Assembly: GCF_000263715.2 (NCBI RefSeq)
Contig: NZ_CM001514.1
Location: forward strand, 5,952,498 to 6,016,497
Length of the DNA stretch: 64,000 nt
Direction of reading: 5' to 3'
DNA from: Pseudomonas synxantha BG33R
GTDB lineage: Bacteria; Pseudomonadota; Gammaproteobacteria; Pseudomonadales; Pseudomonadaceae
Shown here: positions 1 through 8,873 of the stretch, piece after piece
How positions within the stretch are numbered: position 1 is the first letter of the stretch
Layout of the letters: each line of letters starts with the position of its first letter
Position numbers and translations under genes: made by a program
The notes under the pieces: generated by a model
Told to the model about the DNA's origin: nothing
The model's database searches: none
Seen by the model: only the letters and a program-made list of their open reading frames with translations

Positions 1-956
1 CCGAACACCAGCAGCAACACCGCGCAAATCAGCAACACGATGGCCAGGTAGCAAGCGTCGCGCAGCCGCGATGGCGCGGGCAGAAACACTTGGGCGCGAC
101 CGCTCATCGAGTCGCCATGCCGACGGCGCAACCAGGCATCCACGCCGAAGCTGAACAGTGCCGGCAGCAGCAACACCATGCCGATCAACGCGCCGCGCCC
201 GAACTGTTGCTGACCGACCACCGCCTTGTAGGCTTCCAGCGCCAACACCTGGTAATCACCGCCCACCACCACCGGCACACCGAAGTCGGTGATGGTCAGG
301 GTAAACACCAGGCAGAACGCGGCGAACACTGCCTGGCGCGTGGCCGGCCAGGTAATGCTGCGAAACGCCCGGGCCGGGCTGGCGCCCATGCTCGACGCGG
401 CATCGAACAAGCGTGCATCCGCCAGGGACAGCGCCGAGAGCAAGATCATCAAGGCATGGGGAAAGGTGTAGATCACTTCACCGAGCACAATGCCCCAGAA
501 GCCGTAGATATTGTCCGAGAGCAAGCCGCGCAACATGCCCTGGTTGCCGAACAGATAGACCAGGGCAATGCCCGGCAGCATCGACGGCGCCATCAAGGGC
601 AGCAATGACAAACCGCGCCAGACGGTCTTGCCGGGAATCAGCGTACGTTGCAGGGCGTAGGCAAACAGGTAGGCCAGCGGTACGACGATGGCCGCCACGC
701 TGAGGGAAACTTTCAGGCTATTGCCCAGCAACCAGTGGAAGTTGGCGCTGGTCAGCAGTTCCCGCGCTGCCACCAGGCCACCGCCCTGCCCGGCTTCGCT
801 GCTGAAGCCGCGCCAGAAGATCGCCAGCAACGGCAGCAGGACAGCCACCACCAACAGGCCGAGCCAGAGCCATTTGCCGCCGACTACAAAGAGGCGGTCG
901 CCCCACTCGGCGCGGGACACCTGACGCGGTACCGGCAATGTCATGACGGCGGCCAT
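1..956 (-). CDS. ABC transporter permease (partial, possible 2-aminoethylphosphonate type)
   Basis: This inner-membrane permease is open from the start codon at 956 to the window edge, so its C-terminal part is missing (about 318 residues visible). Translating the complement gives a short basic N-terminus, a hydrophobic segment rich in Leu and Val, and further membrane helices. A stretch resembling the EAA loop follows (DAASSMGASPARAFRSIT), which is where the ATPase docks. The start lies one base after the stop of the ATPase gene, so the two are co-transcribed. Its unfinished length fits the long, two-module permeases of the PhnU2/FbpB class. The substrate is inferred only from the ATPase and LysR neighbours; iron or polyamine transport cannot be excluded. 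A second in-frame ATG at 944 is an alternative start. Confidence 0.72.
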   Translation of the reverse strand, partial: MAAVMTLPVPRQVSRAEWGDRLFVVGGKWLWLGLLVVAVLLPLLAIFWRGFSSEAGQGGGLVAARELLTSANFHWLLGNSLKVSLSVAAIVVPLAYLFAYALQRTLIPGKTVWRGLSLLPLMAPSMLPGIALVYLFGNQGMLRGLLSDNIYGFWGIVLGEVIYTFPHALMILLSALSLADARLFDAASSMGASPARAFRSITWPATRQAVFAAFCLVFTLTITDFGVPVVVGGDYQVLALEAYKAVVGQQQFGRGALIGMVLLLPALFSFGVDAWLRRRHGDSMSGRAQVFLPAPSRLRDACYLAIVLLICAVLLLVF

Positions 957-957
957 C

Positions 958-2022
958 TCAGGCAAACACCTGCAGGCTGCGCGGCGGCAAGGCCACCCAG
1001 ATGTCCTGGGCGCCCAGGCGTGGCATGGCTTCGGGTGCCAGTTCGGCCAGCAACGGATGGCCCGGCAACTGTTCCAGCTCAAAGCTCATGCGGCAGCGGT
1101 TGCCGAGGAAGGTAATTTCGCGAACCTTGGCCGGGAACAGGTTTTCTTCATGCACCGTCGGGTTGACGCTGATCGCTTCCGGGCGACAGAACAGGCGGCC
1201 CGACCTGGCCACACCCGCATCGTCGGCCAGGCGCATATTCATTCCGCCGACCTGGGCATGGCTGGCGCTGCTACGGCTGAACGGCAACCAGTTGCCCTGG
1301 CCGACAAACTCGGCCACGAACGGCGTGGCCGGGCGGCCGTAGATCTCCTGGGGCGTGGCGTACTGCTCGACCTTACCGTTGTTCATCACGGCAATGCGGT
1401 CGGCCATCAACATGGCTTCGTCCTGGTTGTGGGTCACCATCAAGGTGGTAATTCCCAGGCGCCGCTGCAATTGGCGCAGCTCGGTGCACAAATGCTCGCG
1501 CACACGGGCGTCGAGGGCCGACATCGGTTCATCCAGCAGCAATAACGAAGGGGCCGGCGCCAATGCACGGGCCAGAGCGACGCGCTGCTGCTGGCCGCCG
1601 GAGAGTTGGCCGGGGTATTTCTTTTCGCTGCCGACCAAACCGACCAGTTCAAGCATCTGCCCGACGCGCTTGCGCACTTCATCGCGGCCGCTGCCTGTGA
1701 GGCCGTAGCCGATGTTTGCTTCAACCGTGAGATTGGGGAACAGCGCGTAGGACTGAAACAGGATGCCGTAGTCTCGCGCCTGGGGCGGCAGCAGGGAAAC
1801 GTCCCGCTCGCCCAGGTAAAGCTCACCGCTATCCTGGCGCTCCAGGCCGGCGATGCAGCGCAGCAACGTGGTCTTGCCGCAGCCGGACGGGCCCAGCAGG
1901 CACACCAGCTCGCCGGCGGCGACGTCCAGGGACACGCTGTCCAGCGCGGTGAAAGCGCCAAAGCGTTTCTGGATCCCGCGCACCTTCATGGGCGCGCCGG
2001 GTTGGGTCAGGGCTGTGTTCAT
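958..2022 (-). CDS. ABC transporter ATP-binding protein (PotA/PhnT-like)
   Basis: This is the cytoplasmic ATPase that powers the adjacent permease. It has Walker A GPSGCGKTT, signature [15 protein letters not shown], Walker B LLLLDEPMSALD and the switch His in MVTHNQDEA. A C-terminal TOBE-like region of about 110 residues is typical of spermidine, iron and phosphonate importers. The ATG at 2022 is preceded by GAGG eight bases upstream and gives 354 residues; a GTG three codons earlier lacks such a site. It is followed one base later by the permease and preceded by a LysR gene on the same strand. I lean to a 2-aminoethylphosphonate system because that LysR-ATPase-permease order is common in Pseudomonas, but no binding protein is visible in the window. 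Confidence 0.85.
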   Translation of the reverse strand: MNTALTQPGAPMKVRGIQKRFGAFTALDSVSLDVAAGELVCLLGPSGCGKTTLLRCIAGLERQDSGELYLGERDVSLLPPQARDYGILFQSYALFPNLTVEANIGYGLTGSGRDEVRKRVGQMLELVGLVGSEKKYPGQLSGGQQQRVALARALAPAPSLLLLDEPMSALDARVREHLCTELRQLQRRLGITTLMVTHNQDEAMLMADRIAVMNNGKVEQYATPQEIYGRPATPFVAEFVGQGNWLPFSRSSASHAQVGGMNMRLADDAGVARSGRLFCRPEAISVNPTVHEENLFPAKVREITFLGNRCRMSFELEQLPGHPLLAELAPEAMPRLGAQDIWVALPPRSLQVFA

Positions 2023-2162
2023 GCAAGGCACCTCATCGAACGGATGAAGGCCATGCTAGGGAGGCAATGCGTAGTTGGTGTGGCAGAAAGGCAAAAGGAG
2101 GTGATAGTGGTATTGGTGGATTTGTGTAGGACTCATGGAGATGAGTTGCCTGTCCTACCGCT

Positions 2163-2245
2163 ATCGGGAGCAAGCCCCCTCCCACAGTTGACTGGGTTCC
2201 AACATGAGAATGCGGTCAAAATGTGGGAGGGGGCTTGCTCCCGAT
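2163..2245. repeat. REP doublet, type A (GGGGGCTTGCTCCC stem)
   Basis: Two inverted copies of the type A element (ATCGGGAGCAAGCCCCC and its complement) are separated by about 40 bases. They lie between the ABC ATPase and the LysR gene. Each arm folds on itself and the two arms also pair with each other. Confidence 0.9.
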
Positions 2246-2269
2246 TGGCCCTCAAGCCAGCCACAGAAC

Positions 2270-3133
2270 TTAAATTGGCGACATTTCCTGAGCCAGGCCA
2301 AGGAATGCCGCCGGCAGCCGCGCACCTTTACGCTCTTTAAGGCAATACAGATACTCTGGAATCTGCGGCGCATTCTCGATGGTCAGCACACGCAATTGCG
2401 GATCATGGGGCACTTCCTGGCGAGCAATGATGCTGATGCCGATATTGCGCAGCACCGCCTCGCGAATCGACTCACGGCTGCCAATCTCCAGCAACGGCCC
2501 ATACCCCACGCCGCCGCTTTTCAACAGTTCTTCGGTCAGCCTGCGGGTGGTGGAGCCGGCTTCACGCATCAACAGCGTATGCCCGGCCAGCGCGCTCAAC
2601 GACACATGCTCAAGCTTGGCCAACGGGTGATTGCGATGTACCGCCAGCACCAGCGGGTCGGTGCCCAGCACGCGGCGGATCAGGCGCGGGTCGTCCAGCA
2701 ATTGCGAAGAGGCCGCAACGTCGACGCGGTAATCATCCAGCGCTTCGAGCACCTGCTGGGAGTTGCCGATTTCCACCGACACTTCCACGTGCGGCAGGCG
2801 TTCACGAAAGGCTTTGACCAGGTCGAGAATGTAATACGGCGCCGTCGCGGCAATCCGCAGCGCGCCCTGGACCTGACCATTGTTGCGCAGGAAAAACTCG
2901 ATATCCGCTTCCTGCTGCAACAGCGTCTTGACCATCGGCAACAGCCGCGCACCTTCGTCGCTGACCGTCAGGCGACGGCCGCCGCGATAGAACAGCTCAA
3001 CGCCGTATTGGCTTTCCAGGTTGCGAATCTGGGTGGTCACCGTGGGCTGGCTCAGGCCGAGTTTTTTCGCCGCCTGGGTGATACTGCCCAAGCGGGCGAC
3101 CATGAAAAACGCCTTTAACTCAGCACTCAGCAC
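2270..3133 (-). CDS. LysR-family transcriptional regulator
   Basis: A 287-residue LysR regulator of normal family length. Residues 1-60 hold the winged helix-turn-helix (FMVARLGSITQAAKKLGLSQ), and residues from about 90 onward form the effector-binding domain with a typical ending. It ends about 250 bases before the ABC ATPase gene on the same strand, so it may control that transporter; in several pseudomonads a LysR gene accompanies 2-aminoethylphosphonate uptake genes. Its start is only 16 bases after the stop of cadA, so read-through from the metal-efflux gene is possible, although no functional link is expected. The ligand is unknown. Confidence 0.88.
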   Translation of the reverse strand: MLSAELKAFFMVARLGSITQAAKKLGLSQPTVTTQIRNLESQYGVELFYRGGRRLTVSDEGARLLPMVKTLLQQEADIEFFLRNNGQVQGALRIAATAPYYILDLVKAFRERLPHVEVSVEIGNSQQVLEALDDYRVDVAASSQLLDDPRLIRRVLGTDPLVLAVHRNHPLAKLEHVSLSALAGHTLLMREAGSTTRRLTEELLKSGGVGYGPLLEIGSRESIREAVLRNIGISIIARQEVPHDPQLRVLTIENAPQIPEYLYCLKERKGARLPAAFLGLAQEMSPI

Positions 3134-3149
3134 ACCACCCTCTCATCCT

Positions 3150-5456
3150 CTATTTGCGCAACAGGCGCAGGCCATTGAACACCACCAGCAAACTCACGCC
3201 CATGTCGGCGAAGACCGCCATCCACATGGTCGCCATGCCCATGAAGGTCACGGCCAGGAAAATTGCCTTGATCACCAGCGCCAGGGCGATGTTCTGCTTG
3301 AGGATACTCGACGTTTGCCGCGACAGCCGAATGAAAGCCGGAATCTTGCGCAGATCATCATCCATCAGCGCCACGTCAGCGGTCTCGATAGCCGTGTCAG
3401 TGCCCGCCGCTGCCATGGCAAAGCCGATCTCGGCACGGGCCAGAGCCGGGGCGTCATTGATGCCATCGCCGACCATGCCCACCCGATGGCCTTGGCCGTA
3501 GAGGGTTTCGATGGCTTGCAGCTTGTCGGTGGGCAACAGGTCACCCTGGGCCTGGTCGATGCCGACTTGGGTGGCAATCGCCTGGGCGGTGTGGGTGTTG
3601 TCGCCGGTGAGCATCAGGGTTTTGATGCCCAGGTCGTGAAGTTGCTGGATGGCTTCTCGGCTGCTGTCCTTGACTGTGTCGGCCACGGCAAACAGCGCCA
3701 GGGGGCCGGACTTGTCCAGCAGTAGCACGACGGACTTGCCTTGTTTTTCCAGGGCGAAGAGTTTTTCTTCCAGCGCCTCTGAGCACAGGCCGAGGTCTTC
3801 CACCAGGCGGTGGTTGCCCAAGTGATAGGTCTGGCCATTGATGTCGCCGCGCACACCGCGCCCGGCCAGAGCCTCGAAGTTATCCACAGCATGAATTGGC
3901 AGGTTTTTATCCACAGCCGCGTTAGCGATCGCCAGGGACACCGGGTGGTCGGAACGCCCGGCCAAACTGGCGGCCAGGGCCGGGGCGCTGTCTTCAAGAT
4001 TCGGGAACAGCGGCAGGTAATCGGTTTGCACCGGTTTGCCGTGGGTGATGGTGCCGGTCTTGTCGAGCGCCAGGTAGTCGAGCTTGTAACCGCCCTCCAG
4101 GTACACGCCGCCCTTGATCAGGATGCCTTTGCGCGCTGCGGCGGCCAGGCCGCTGACGATGGTCACCGGTGTGGAGATCACCAAGGCACACGGGCAGGCA
4201 ACCACCAGCAGCACGAGGGCGCGATAGATCCAGTCGAACCACACGCCCGCCATTAACAGCGGCGGAATCACCGCCACACCCAGGGCAAACAGGAACACCG
4301 CCGGGGTGTAGACCTTGGAAAAACTGTCGACAAAGCGCTGGGTCGGCGCCCGTGCGCCTTGGGCTTGTTCCACCGCGTGGATGATTCGCGCCAGGGTCGA
4401 GTTGTTGGCCGCCGCAGTGACTTTGTACTCCAGGGAACCGGCCTGGTTGATGGTGCCGGCGAAGACTTTATCGCCGATGGTCTTTTCAATCGGCAGGCTT
4501 TCCCCTGTGATCGGTGCCTGATCGATGGTGGATTGACCGGCAGTGACTTCACCGTCCAGGCCGATACGCTCGCCGGGTCTTACCCGCACGATCGCGCCCA
4601 GTTCTATGCTTTTGGCTTCCTGTTCCAACCATGAACCGTCAGCCTGGCGCACGGTGGCCTGCTCCGGGGTCATCTGCATCAAGCCGCTGATGGCATTGCG
4701 CGCCCGGTCCAGGGACTTGGCCTCAATCAACTCGGCCACGGTAAACAGGAACATCACCATCGCCGCTTCCGGCCACTGACCAATCAGGATGGCGCCGGTC
4801 ACCGCGATGCTCATCAGCGCGTTGATGTTCAGGTTGAGGTTTTTCAGGGCAATCCAGCCCTTTTTGTAGGTGGTCAAGCCGCCGCTGAGGATCGACACCA
4901 GCGCCACCAGTGCGATCACCCAGGTCGGTGCCACACCGGTGAAGTGCAGCACTTCGGCACCCAGGGCGCCCACGCCCGACACTGCCAATGGCCACCAATG
5001 CTTCTTGGCCGGCGGCGCGGCGGTGGGGCTGCCTTCCTCGATAGGGTCGGCCTGCATACCGATGGACTTGATCGCCGCAATGATCGGCGCCGTGCTCGGC
5101 AGGTCATGGGTGACACCGAGGATGCGGTTGATCAGGTTGAATTCCAGTTGCTGCACGCCGGCGAGCTTGCCCAGCTTGTTCTGGATCAGCGTCTGCTCGG
5201 TGGGGCAGTCCATGGCTTCGATGCGGAAGGTGCTCAAGCGCGAGCCAGCGGTGGGCGCTTCGCTCAGGGTCACCACGGCAGGCCCGGCAGCGCCGGAACA
5301 GCAGGAGCCTGAGTGGCCGTGGCTATCCACAGGCGTGAGTTTTGCCGGGGCGTGATCATGTGGGTGATCGTGACCATGATCGTGCGGGTGGTCATGAGCA
5401 TGGTCATGATCGTGCTTGTGGTCGTGCTTGTGCGGGGTGTGAATGGAGTGGCTCAT
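3150..5456 (-). CDS. cadA: CadA-type Cd/Zn/Pb-exporting P1B ATPase
   Basis: This inner-membrane P-type ATPase of 768 residues pumps divalent soft metals out of the cytoplasm. The N-terminus is a His/Asp-rich tail (18 His in the first 48 residues) followed by SCCSG. An HMA metal-binding domain starts near residue 76 with the motif MDCPTE. Then come membrane helices, the TGES actuator loop (ITGESLPIE), the CPC ion site in helix 6 (VACPCALVIS), the phosphorylated Asp465 in DKTGT, and the hinge MVGDGINDAPALA. The chosen ATG at 5456 starts the His tail; a longer reading frame to 5591 would run through the promoter and into cadR, so it is rejected. It is divergent from cadR and presumably induced by metal through it. 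Confidence 0.95.
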   Translation of the reverse strand: MSHSIHTPHKHDHKHDHDHAHDHPHDHGHDHPHDHAPAKLTPVDSHGHSGSCCSGAAGPAVVTLSEAPTAGSRLSTFRIEAMDCPTEQTLIQNKLGKLAGVQQLEFNLINRILGVTHDLPSTAPIIAAIKSIGMQADPIEEGSPTAAPPAKKHWWPLAVSGVGALGAEVLHFTGVAPTWVIALVALVSILSGGLTTYKKGWIALKNLNLNINALMSIAVTGAILIGQWPEAAMVMFLFTVAELIEAKSLDRARNAISGLMQMTPEQATVRQADGSWLEQEAKSIELGAIVRVRPGERIGLDGEVTAGQSTIDQAPITGESLPIEKTIGDKVFAGTINQAGSLEYKVTAAANNSTLARIIHAVEQAQGARAPTQRFVDSFSKVYTPAVFLFALGVAVIPPLLMAGVWFDWIYRALVLLVVACPCALVISTPVTIVSGLAAAARKGILIKGGVYLEGGYKLDYLALDKTGTITHGKPVQTDYLPLFPNLEDSAPALAASLAGRSDHPVSLAIANAAVDKNLPIHAVDNFEALAGRGVRGDINGQTYHLGNHRLVEDLGLCSEALEEKLFALEKQGKSVVLLLDKSGPLALFAVADTVKDSSREAIQQLHDLGIKTLMLTGDNTHTAQAIATQVGIDQAQGDLLPTDKLQAIETLYGQGHRVGMVGDGINDAPALARAEIGFAMAAAGTDTAIETADVALMDDDLRKIPAFIRLSRQTSSILKQNIALALVIKAIFLAVTFMGMATMWMAVFADMGVSLLVVFNGLRLLRK
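5348..5450 (-). repeat. His/Asp dipeptide-repeat tract in cadA
   Basis: An imperfect tandem run of CAY-GAY codons encodes alternating His and Asp in the CadA N-terminus. It is a low-complexity tract prone to slippage and probably binds metal. Confidence 0.8.
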
Positions 5457-5487
5457 CAGGTCGCGTCCGTAAAGGTGCCTGTTGCCA

Positions 5488-5518
5488 AGTAAAGACCCTG
5501 TAGCCACTATAGGGTCAA
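5488..5518 (-). promoter_or_regulatory. cadA promoter and CadR operator (MerR-type)
   Basis: On the minus strand a -35 box TTGACC (5513-5518) and a -10 box TTTACT (5488-5493) are separated by 19 bases. This is the over-long spacer typical of promoters that MerR-family activators untwist. A dyad with arms ACCCT and AGGGT (5495-5515) fills the spacer and matches the known form of CadR operators. The site lies between cadA (start 5456) and cadR (start 5542), so CadR probably also controls its own gene here. Confidence 0.9.
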
Positions 5519-5541
5519 GCACCCATTTGGAGATTGCTGCG

Positions 5542-5982
5542 ATGAAGATCGGCGAACTGGCCAAACTCACCGACTGCCCGGTGGAAACCATCCGTTATTA
5601 CGAGAAGGAAAGCCTGCTGCCACCGCCTGCGCGCACTGAGGGCAACTACCGGGTCTATACCCAGGCGCACACCGAGCGGCTGATCTTTATCCGCAACTGC
5701 CGCAGCCTGGACATGACCCTCGAAGAAATCCGCAGCCTGTTAGGGCTGCGCGACAGCCCCCAGGACCAGTGCGAAAGCGTGAATGCGTTGATCGACGAAC
5801 ATATCCACCACGTGAAAGCGCGGATTGATGGATTGTTGGCCTTGCAGGAACAACTGCTGGACCTGCGCCAACGTTGCGGCGGTGGGAACCAGTGCGGGAT
5901 CTTGCAGCAGTTGGAAGTCAGCGGCGGGATTGCGGCCAGTGAGGCCGAGCCTTCGCATGTAGGCCGAAGCCACGGCCACTAA
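5542..5982 (+). CDS. cadR: CadR, MerR-family Cd/Zn-responsive activator
   Basis: A 146-residue cytoplasmic regulator, close to the usual CadR length. Residues 1-70 form the MerR winged helix domain (MKIGELAKLTDCPVETIRYY). A dimerisation helix follows, then a Cys-containing metal loop (RCGGGNQC) and a short His-bearing tail (SHVGRSHGH). The Cys residues at about 77, 112 and 119 fit those used by CadR to bind cadmium. The ATG at 5542 is chosen because upstream in-frame codons lie inside the shared promoter. It is divergent from cadA, which it should activate when metal is bound. Confidence 0.94.
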   Translation: MKIGELAKLTDCPVETIRYYEKESLLPPPARTEGNYRVYTQAHTERLIFIRNCRSLDMTLEEIRSLLGLRDSPQDQCESVNALIDEHIHHVKARIDGLLALQEQLLDLRQRCGGGNQCGILQQLEVSGGIAASEAEPSHVGRSHGH

Positions 5983-6004
5983 ACTCAAGCGAACACGCAA
6001 CCCA

Positions 6005-6093
6005 TGTGGGAGCTGGCTTGCCTGCGATAGCGGTGGGCCCGCGACATTGATGTCGCCTGACACTCCGCTATCGCAGGCAAGCCAGCTCCCACA
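6005..6093. repeat. REP doublet, type B (GAGCTGGCTTGCCTGCGAT)
   Basis: Two inverted type B elements are separated by about 45 bases and followed by a run of six T. It lies between the convergent cadR and thyA genes and may act as a terminator for both. Confidence 0.9.
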
Positions 6094-6114
6094 GTTTTTT
6101 ACCGCGATGGGCCG

Positions 6115-6948
6115 TTAGATAGCCACGTCGGCTTTGATGCTTGGGTCAGCGTCGTAGCCCACGATCTCGAAGTCTTCGAACTTGTAGTCGTAGATCGAAG
6201 CAGGCTTGCGCTTGATCACCAGCTCCGGCAGCTTTTTCGGCGTGCGCGCCAACTGGGTCTGGATCTGTTCCATGTGGTTGCTGTAAGCGTGGGTGTCGCC
6301 AGTGGTGACAATGATCTCGTGAGGGATCAGGTCGCATTGCTGGGCCAGCATATGGGTCAGCAACGCCAGCGCGGCGGTGTTATACGGCAGCCCCAGGAAT
6401 ACGTCAGAGCTGCGGATATACAGCTGCATCGACAGATGGCCGTCATGCACGAACGCCTGATACAGCAAGTGGCACGGCGGCAGGGCTTGCTTGCCGTTGC
6501 GCGCGTTTTCCTGCGGGCTCTGGGTTTCGTCCGGCAGGTACTCGACGTTCCAGCCGTGGAACAGGATGCGGCGGCTGTTGGGGTTGGTCTTGAGCGTGTG
6601 CACCATGTAGTCGATCTGGTTGATCGTGCCGCCATCTTTGGTAGGCCAGGCGGTCCATTGCTCGCCGTACACCGGGCCCAGGTCACCGTCTTCGGTGGCC
6701 CATTCATCCCAGATCTTCACGCCATTTTCGTTGAGCCATTTGATGTTGGTGTTGCCGCTCAACATCCAGATCAGTTCGTTGGCGATGCTTTTGAAGTGCA
6801 GCTTCTTGGTGGTCAGCAGCGGGAAGCCGTCGGCCAGGTTATGCCGATACTGACGGGCGAACACGGCCTTGGTGCCGGTGCCGGTACGGTCGCCCTTGGT
6901 CAGGCCATTGGTCACGACGTCGTGCAGCAGTTCGAGATATTGCTTCAT
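6115..6948 (-). CDS. thyA: Thymidylate synthase
   Basis: Converts dUMP to dTMP using methylene-tetrahydrofolate in the cytoplasm. The 277-residue protein shows the catalytic Cys159 in PPCH, the phosphate-binding RTGTGT motif near residue 21, and [12 protein letters not shown]. It is 13 residues longer than the E. coli enzyme; the extra part lies before the catalytic Cys (around 140-155, [14 protein letters not shown]), which is usual in this genus. It is downstream of lgt with 51 bases between them, the common lgt-thyA order, so the two are probably one transcription unit. Confidence 0.97.
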   Translation of the reverse strand: MKQYLELLHDVVTNGLTKGDRTGTGTKAVFARQYRHNLADGFPLLTTKKLHFKSIANELIWMLSGNTNIKWLNENGVKIWDEWATEDGDLGPVYGEQWTAWPTKDGGTINQIDYMVHTLKTNPNSRRILFHGWNVEYLPDETQSPQENARNGKQALPPCHLLYQAFVHDGHLSMQLYIRSSDVFLGLPYNTAALALLTHMLAQQCDLIPHEIIVTTGDTHAYSNHMEQIQTQLARTPKKLPELVIKRKPASIYDYKFEDFEIVGYDADPSIKADVAI

Positions 6949-6969
6949 TTGAGTACCTGTATCGTTGAA

Positions 6970-6991
6970 GCCGAGGCGGGCAAACCTCGGC
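6970..6991. other. Hairpin between lgt and thyA
   Basis: A 7-base stem (GCCGAGG / CCTCGGC) with an 8-base loop lies in the 51-base lgt-thyA gap. No strong T run follows on the coding strand, so it is more likely an RNA-processing or partial-attenuation structure than a full terminator. Confidence 0.5.
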
Positions 6992-6999
6992 GTTCGAAT

Positions 7000-7812
7000 T
7001 TAAAGCGCGGCGTTCTTCAGCGGCTGCGGGCGGTTGTAAGCCCACCACAACATGCCCAGGCCCGCCAGGATCATCGGCAGGCTGAGCACCTGACCCATGG
7101 TCAGCCAGCCCCACGCCAGGTAGCCCAACTGCGCATCCGGCACCCGAACGAACTCGACGATAAAGCGGAAAATCCCGTAGAACAGCGCGAACATACCCGA
7201 CACGGCCATGGTAGGGCGTGGCTTGCGCGAGAAGAGGTAAAGAATAAGGAACAGCGCCACACCTTCCAACGCAAACTGATACAGCTGCGACGGGTGGCGC
7301 GGCAGTTGCGCCGGGTCGCTGAACGGCGGGAACACCATGGCCCACGGCACGTCGGTCGGCTTGCCCCACAACTCGGCGTTGATAAAGTTGCCAATGCGCC
7401 CGGCACCCAGGCCGATCGGCACGAACGGCGCCACAAAATCCATCAACTGGAAGAACGACTTGCCGTTGCGGCGCCCGAACCACCAGGCGGCGATCATCAC
7501 GCCGACAAACCCGCCGTGGAATGCCATGCCGCCCTTCCACACTTCGAAAATCAGCGTCGGGTTGGCGATATACGCAGACAGGTCGTAGAACAGCACATAC
7601 CCCAGGCGCCCGCCGACGATCACCCCCATCGACATCCAGAACACCATGTCGGAGAGCTTCTCCTTGGTCCAGGTCGGGTCGAAACGGTTCAGGCGCCGGG
7701 AAGCCAGCAGCCAGGCACCGCCGATGCCGATCAGGTACATCAACCCGTACCAATGGATTTTCAGCGGACCAATGGCCAGGGCCACCGGGTCGATCTGCGG
7801 GTAAGGCAGCAT
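7000..7812 (-). CDS. lgt: Prolipoprotein diacylglyceryl transferase
   Basis: An inner-membrane enzyme that transfers diacylglycerol from phosphatidylglycerol to the lipobox Cys of prolipoproteins, the first step of lipoprotein maturation. The 270 residues contain several membrane helices, HGGFVG, and the family signature [13 protein letters not shown] near the middle. It is first in the lgt-thyA unit and divergent from the NRDE gene. Confidence 0.96.
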   Translation of the reverse strand: MLPYPQIDPVALAIGPLKIHWYGLMYLIGIGGAWLLASRRLNRFDPTWTKEKLSDMVFWMSMGVIVGGRLGYVLFYDLSAYIANPTLIFEVWKGGMAFHGGFVGVMIAAWWFGRRNGKSFFQLMDFVAPFVPIGLGAGRIGNFINAELWGKPTDVPWAMVFPPFSDPAQLPRHPSQLYQFALEGVALFLILYLFSRKPRPTMAVSGMFALFYGIFRFIVEFVRVPDAQLGYLAWGWLTMGQVLSLPMILAGLGMLWWAYNRPQPLKNAAL

Positions 7813-8028
7813 TGCGACTCCTCGTTAAAACATTTAGTCATGACGCACCGGACCATGCCGATGTGCGATTAAGCCTGCGTTACAGCGGCGAGATCAAATT
7901 AAGAAGTTCACATACACGCCAAATAGCCCGGCATGTTAACGGATGGAAGGTGAACGGCCCAACTTCGTTACGATGGAACGCCTGCACATCTGTGGGTAGA
8001 GTGGCAAAAACACAAAAGGGGTCACCCG

Positions 8029-8775
8029 ATGTGCCTGATTGTTTTCGCCTGGCGACCGGGCCATGCCCAACCGCTGATCGTCGCGGCCAACCGCGATGAG
8101 TTCTATGCCCGCCCCAGCCTGCCGCTGGCCCAGTGGCCGGATGCGCCGCAGGTCTACGCTGGCCGCGATCAGGAGGCCGGGGGCACTTGGTTGGGTGTCA
8201 ACGCGGATGGGCGTTTTGCTGCGCTGACCAATATCCGCGACCCGCACCAGCCACCGGCACGCAAGTCGCGGGGCGAGCTGGTGGCGCGCTTTCTCAGTGG
8301 ATCGCTGCCCATTGATGACTATTTAGCCGATGTTAATCGACGTTCGATTGAATATGCCGGCTTTAACCTGCTGGTGGGTACGCGGGATGAGCTGTGGCAT
8401 TACAACGCCAATGATGCCGAGCCGACGTTGCTGAAGGCTGGGGTTTACGGGTTATCCAATGCCGGGCTGGATACGCCCTGGCCTAAGTTGGTGAAGGCCA
8501 AGGCGGCGTTCAGCGCAGTGCTGGAGAACCCCGAGCCTAAGGCACTGCTGGGAATTCTCAGCGACCCGCAGACCGCCCCGTTTGCTGAACTGCCGGACAC
8601 CGGCGTAGGCCTGGCGACCGAAAACCTGCTATCGAGCGTGTTTATCGCCAGCCCCAGTTATGGGACACGGGCGAGCACGGCGCTGATTGTGAATGCCGAT
8701 GGGACACGCAGGATGCTGGAGCGTAGCTTTGGCCCGCACGGCGGGCGGCTGGGCGAGGTCGAACTGGAAATCTGA
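8029..8775 (+). CDS. NRDE-family protein (TANGO2-like)
   Basis: A 248-residue protein starting MCLIVFAW, with the family motif AANRDEFYARP at about residues 22-32. The Cys at position 2 could become an N-terminal nucleophile as in Ntn hydrolases. Homologues are conserved from bacteria to the eukaryotic TANGO2 proteins, which are tied to haem or acyl-CoA handling; the bacterial function is not settled. The start has AAGGGG upstream. It stands alone between divergent lgt and a REP doublet. Confidence 0.85.
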   Translation: MCLIVFAWRPGHAQPLIVAANRDEFYARPSLPLAQWPDAPQVYAGRDQEAGGTWLGVNADGRFAALTNIRDPHQPPARKSRGELVARFLSGSLPIDDYLADVNRRSIEYAGFNLLVGTRDELWHYNANDAEPTLLKAGVYGLSNAGLDTPWPKLVKAKAAFSAVLENPEPKALLGILSDPQTAPFAELPDTGVGLATENLLSSVFIASPSYGTRASTALIVNADGTRRMLERSFGPHGGRLGEVELEI

Positions 8776-8794
8776 CGGCGCTTGGACTGACGTC

Positions 8795-8859
8795 ATCGCA
8801 GGCAAGCCAGCTCCCACATTTGGAATGCAGTTCCCTGTGGGAGCTGGCTTGCCTGCGAT
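8795..8859. repeat. REP doublet, type B
   Basis: Two inverted type B elements have a short spacer (GGAATGCAGTTCCCT) nearly identical to that of the doublet at 12463. It lies between the convergent NRDE and ptsP genes. Confidence 0.9.
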
Positions 8860-8873
8860 GAAGGCGCCTCGGT

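Noticed and set aside
6274..7872. A 532-residue open frame on the plus strand
   Set aside because: It is antisense to thyA and lgt, which are unmistakable; the product is His/Gln/Arg-rich nonsense typical of the complement of GC-rich genes.
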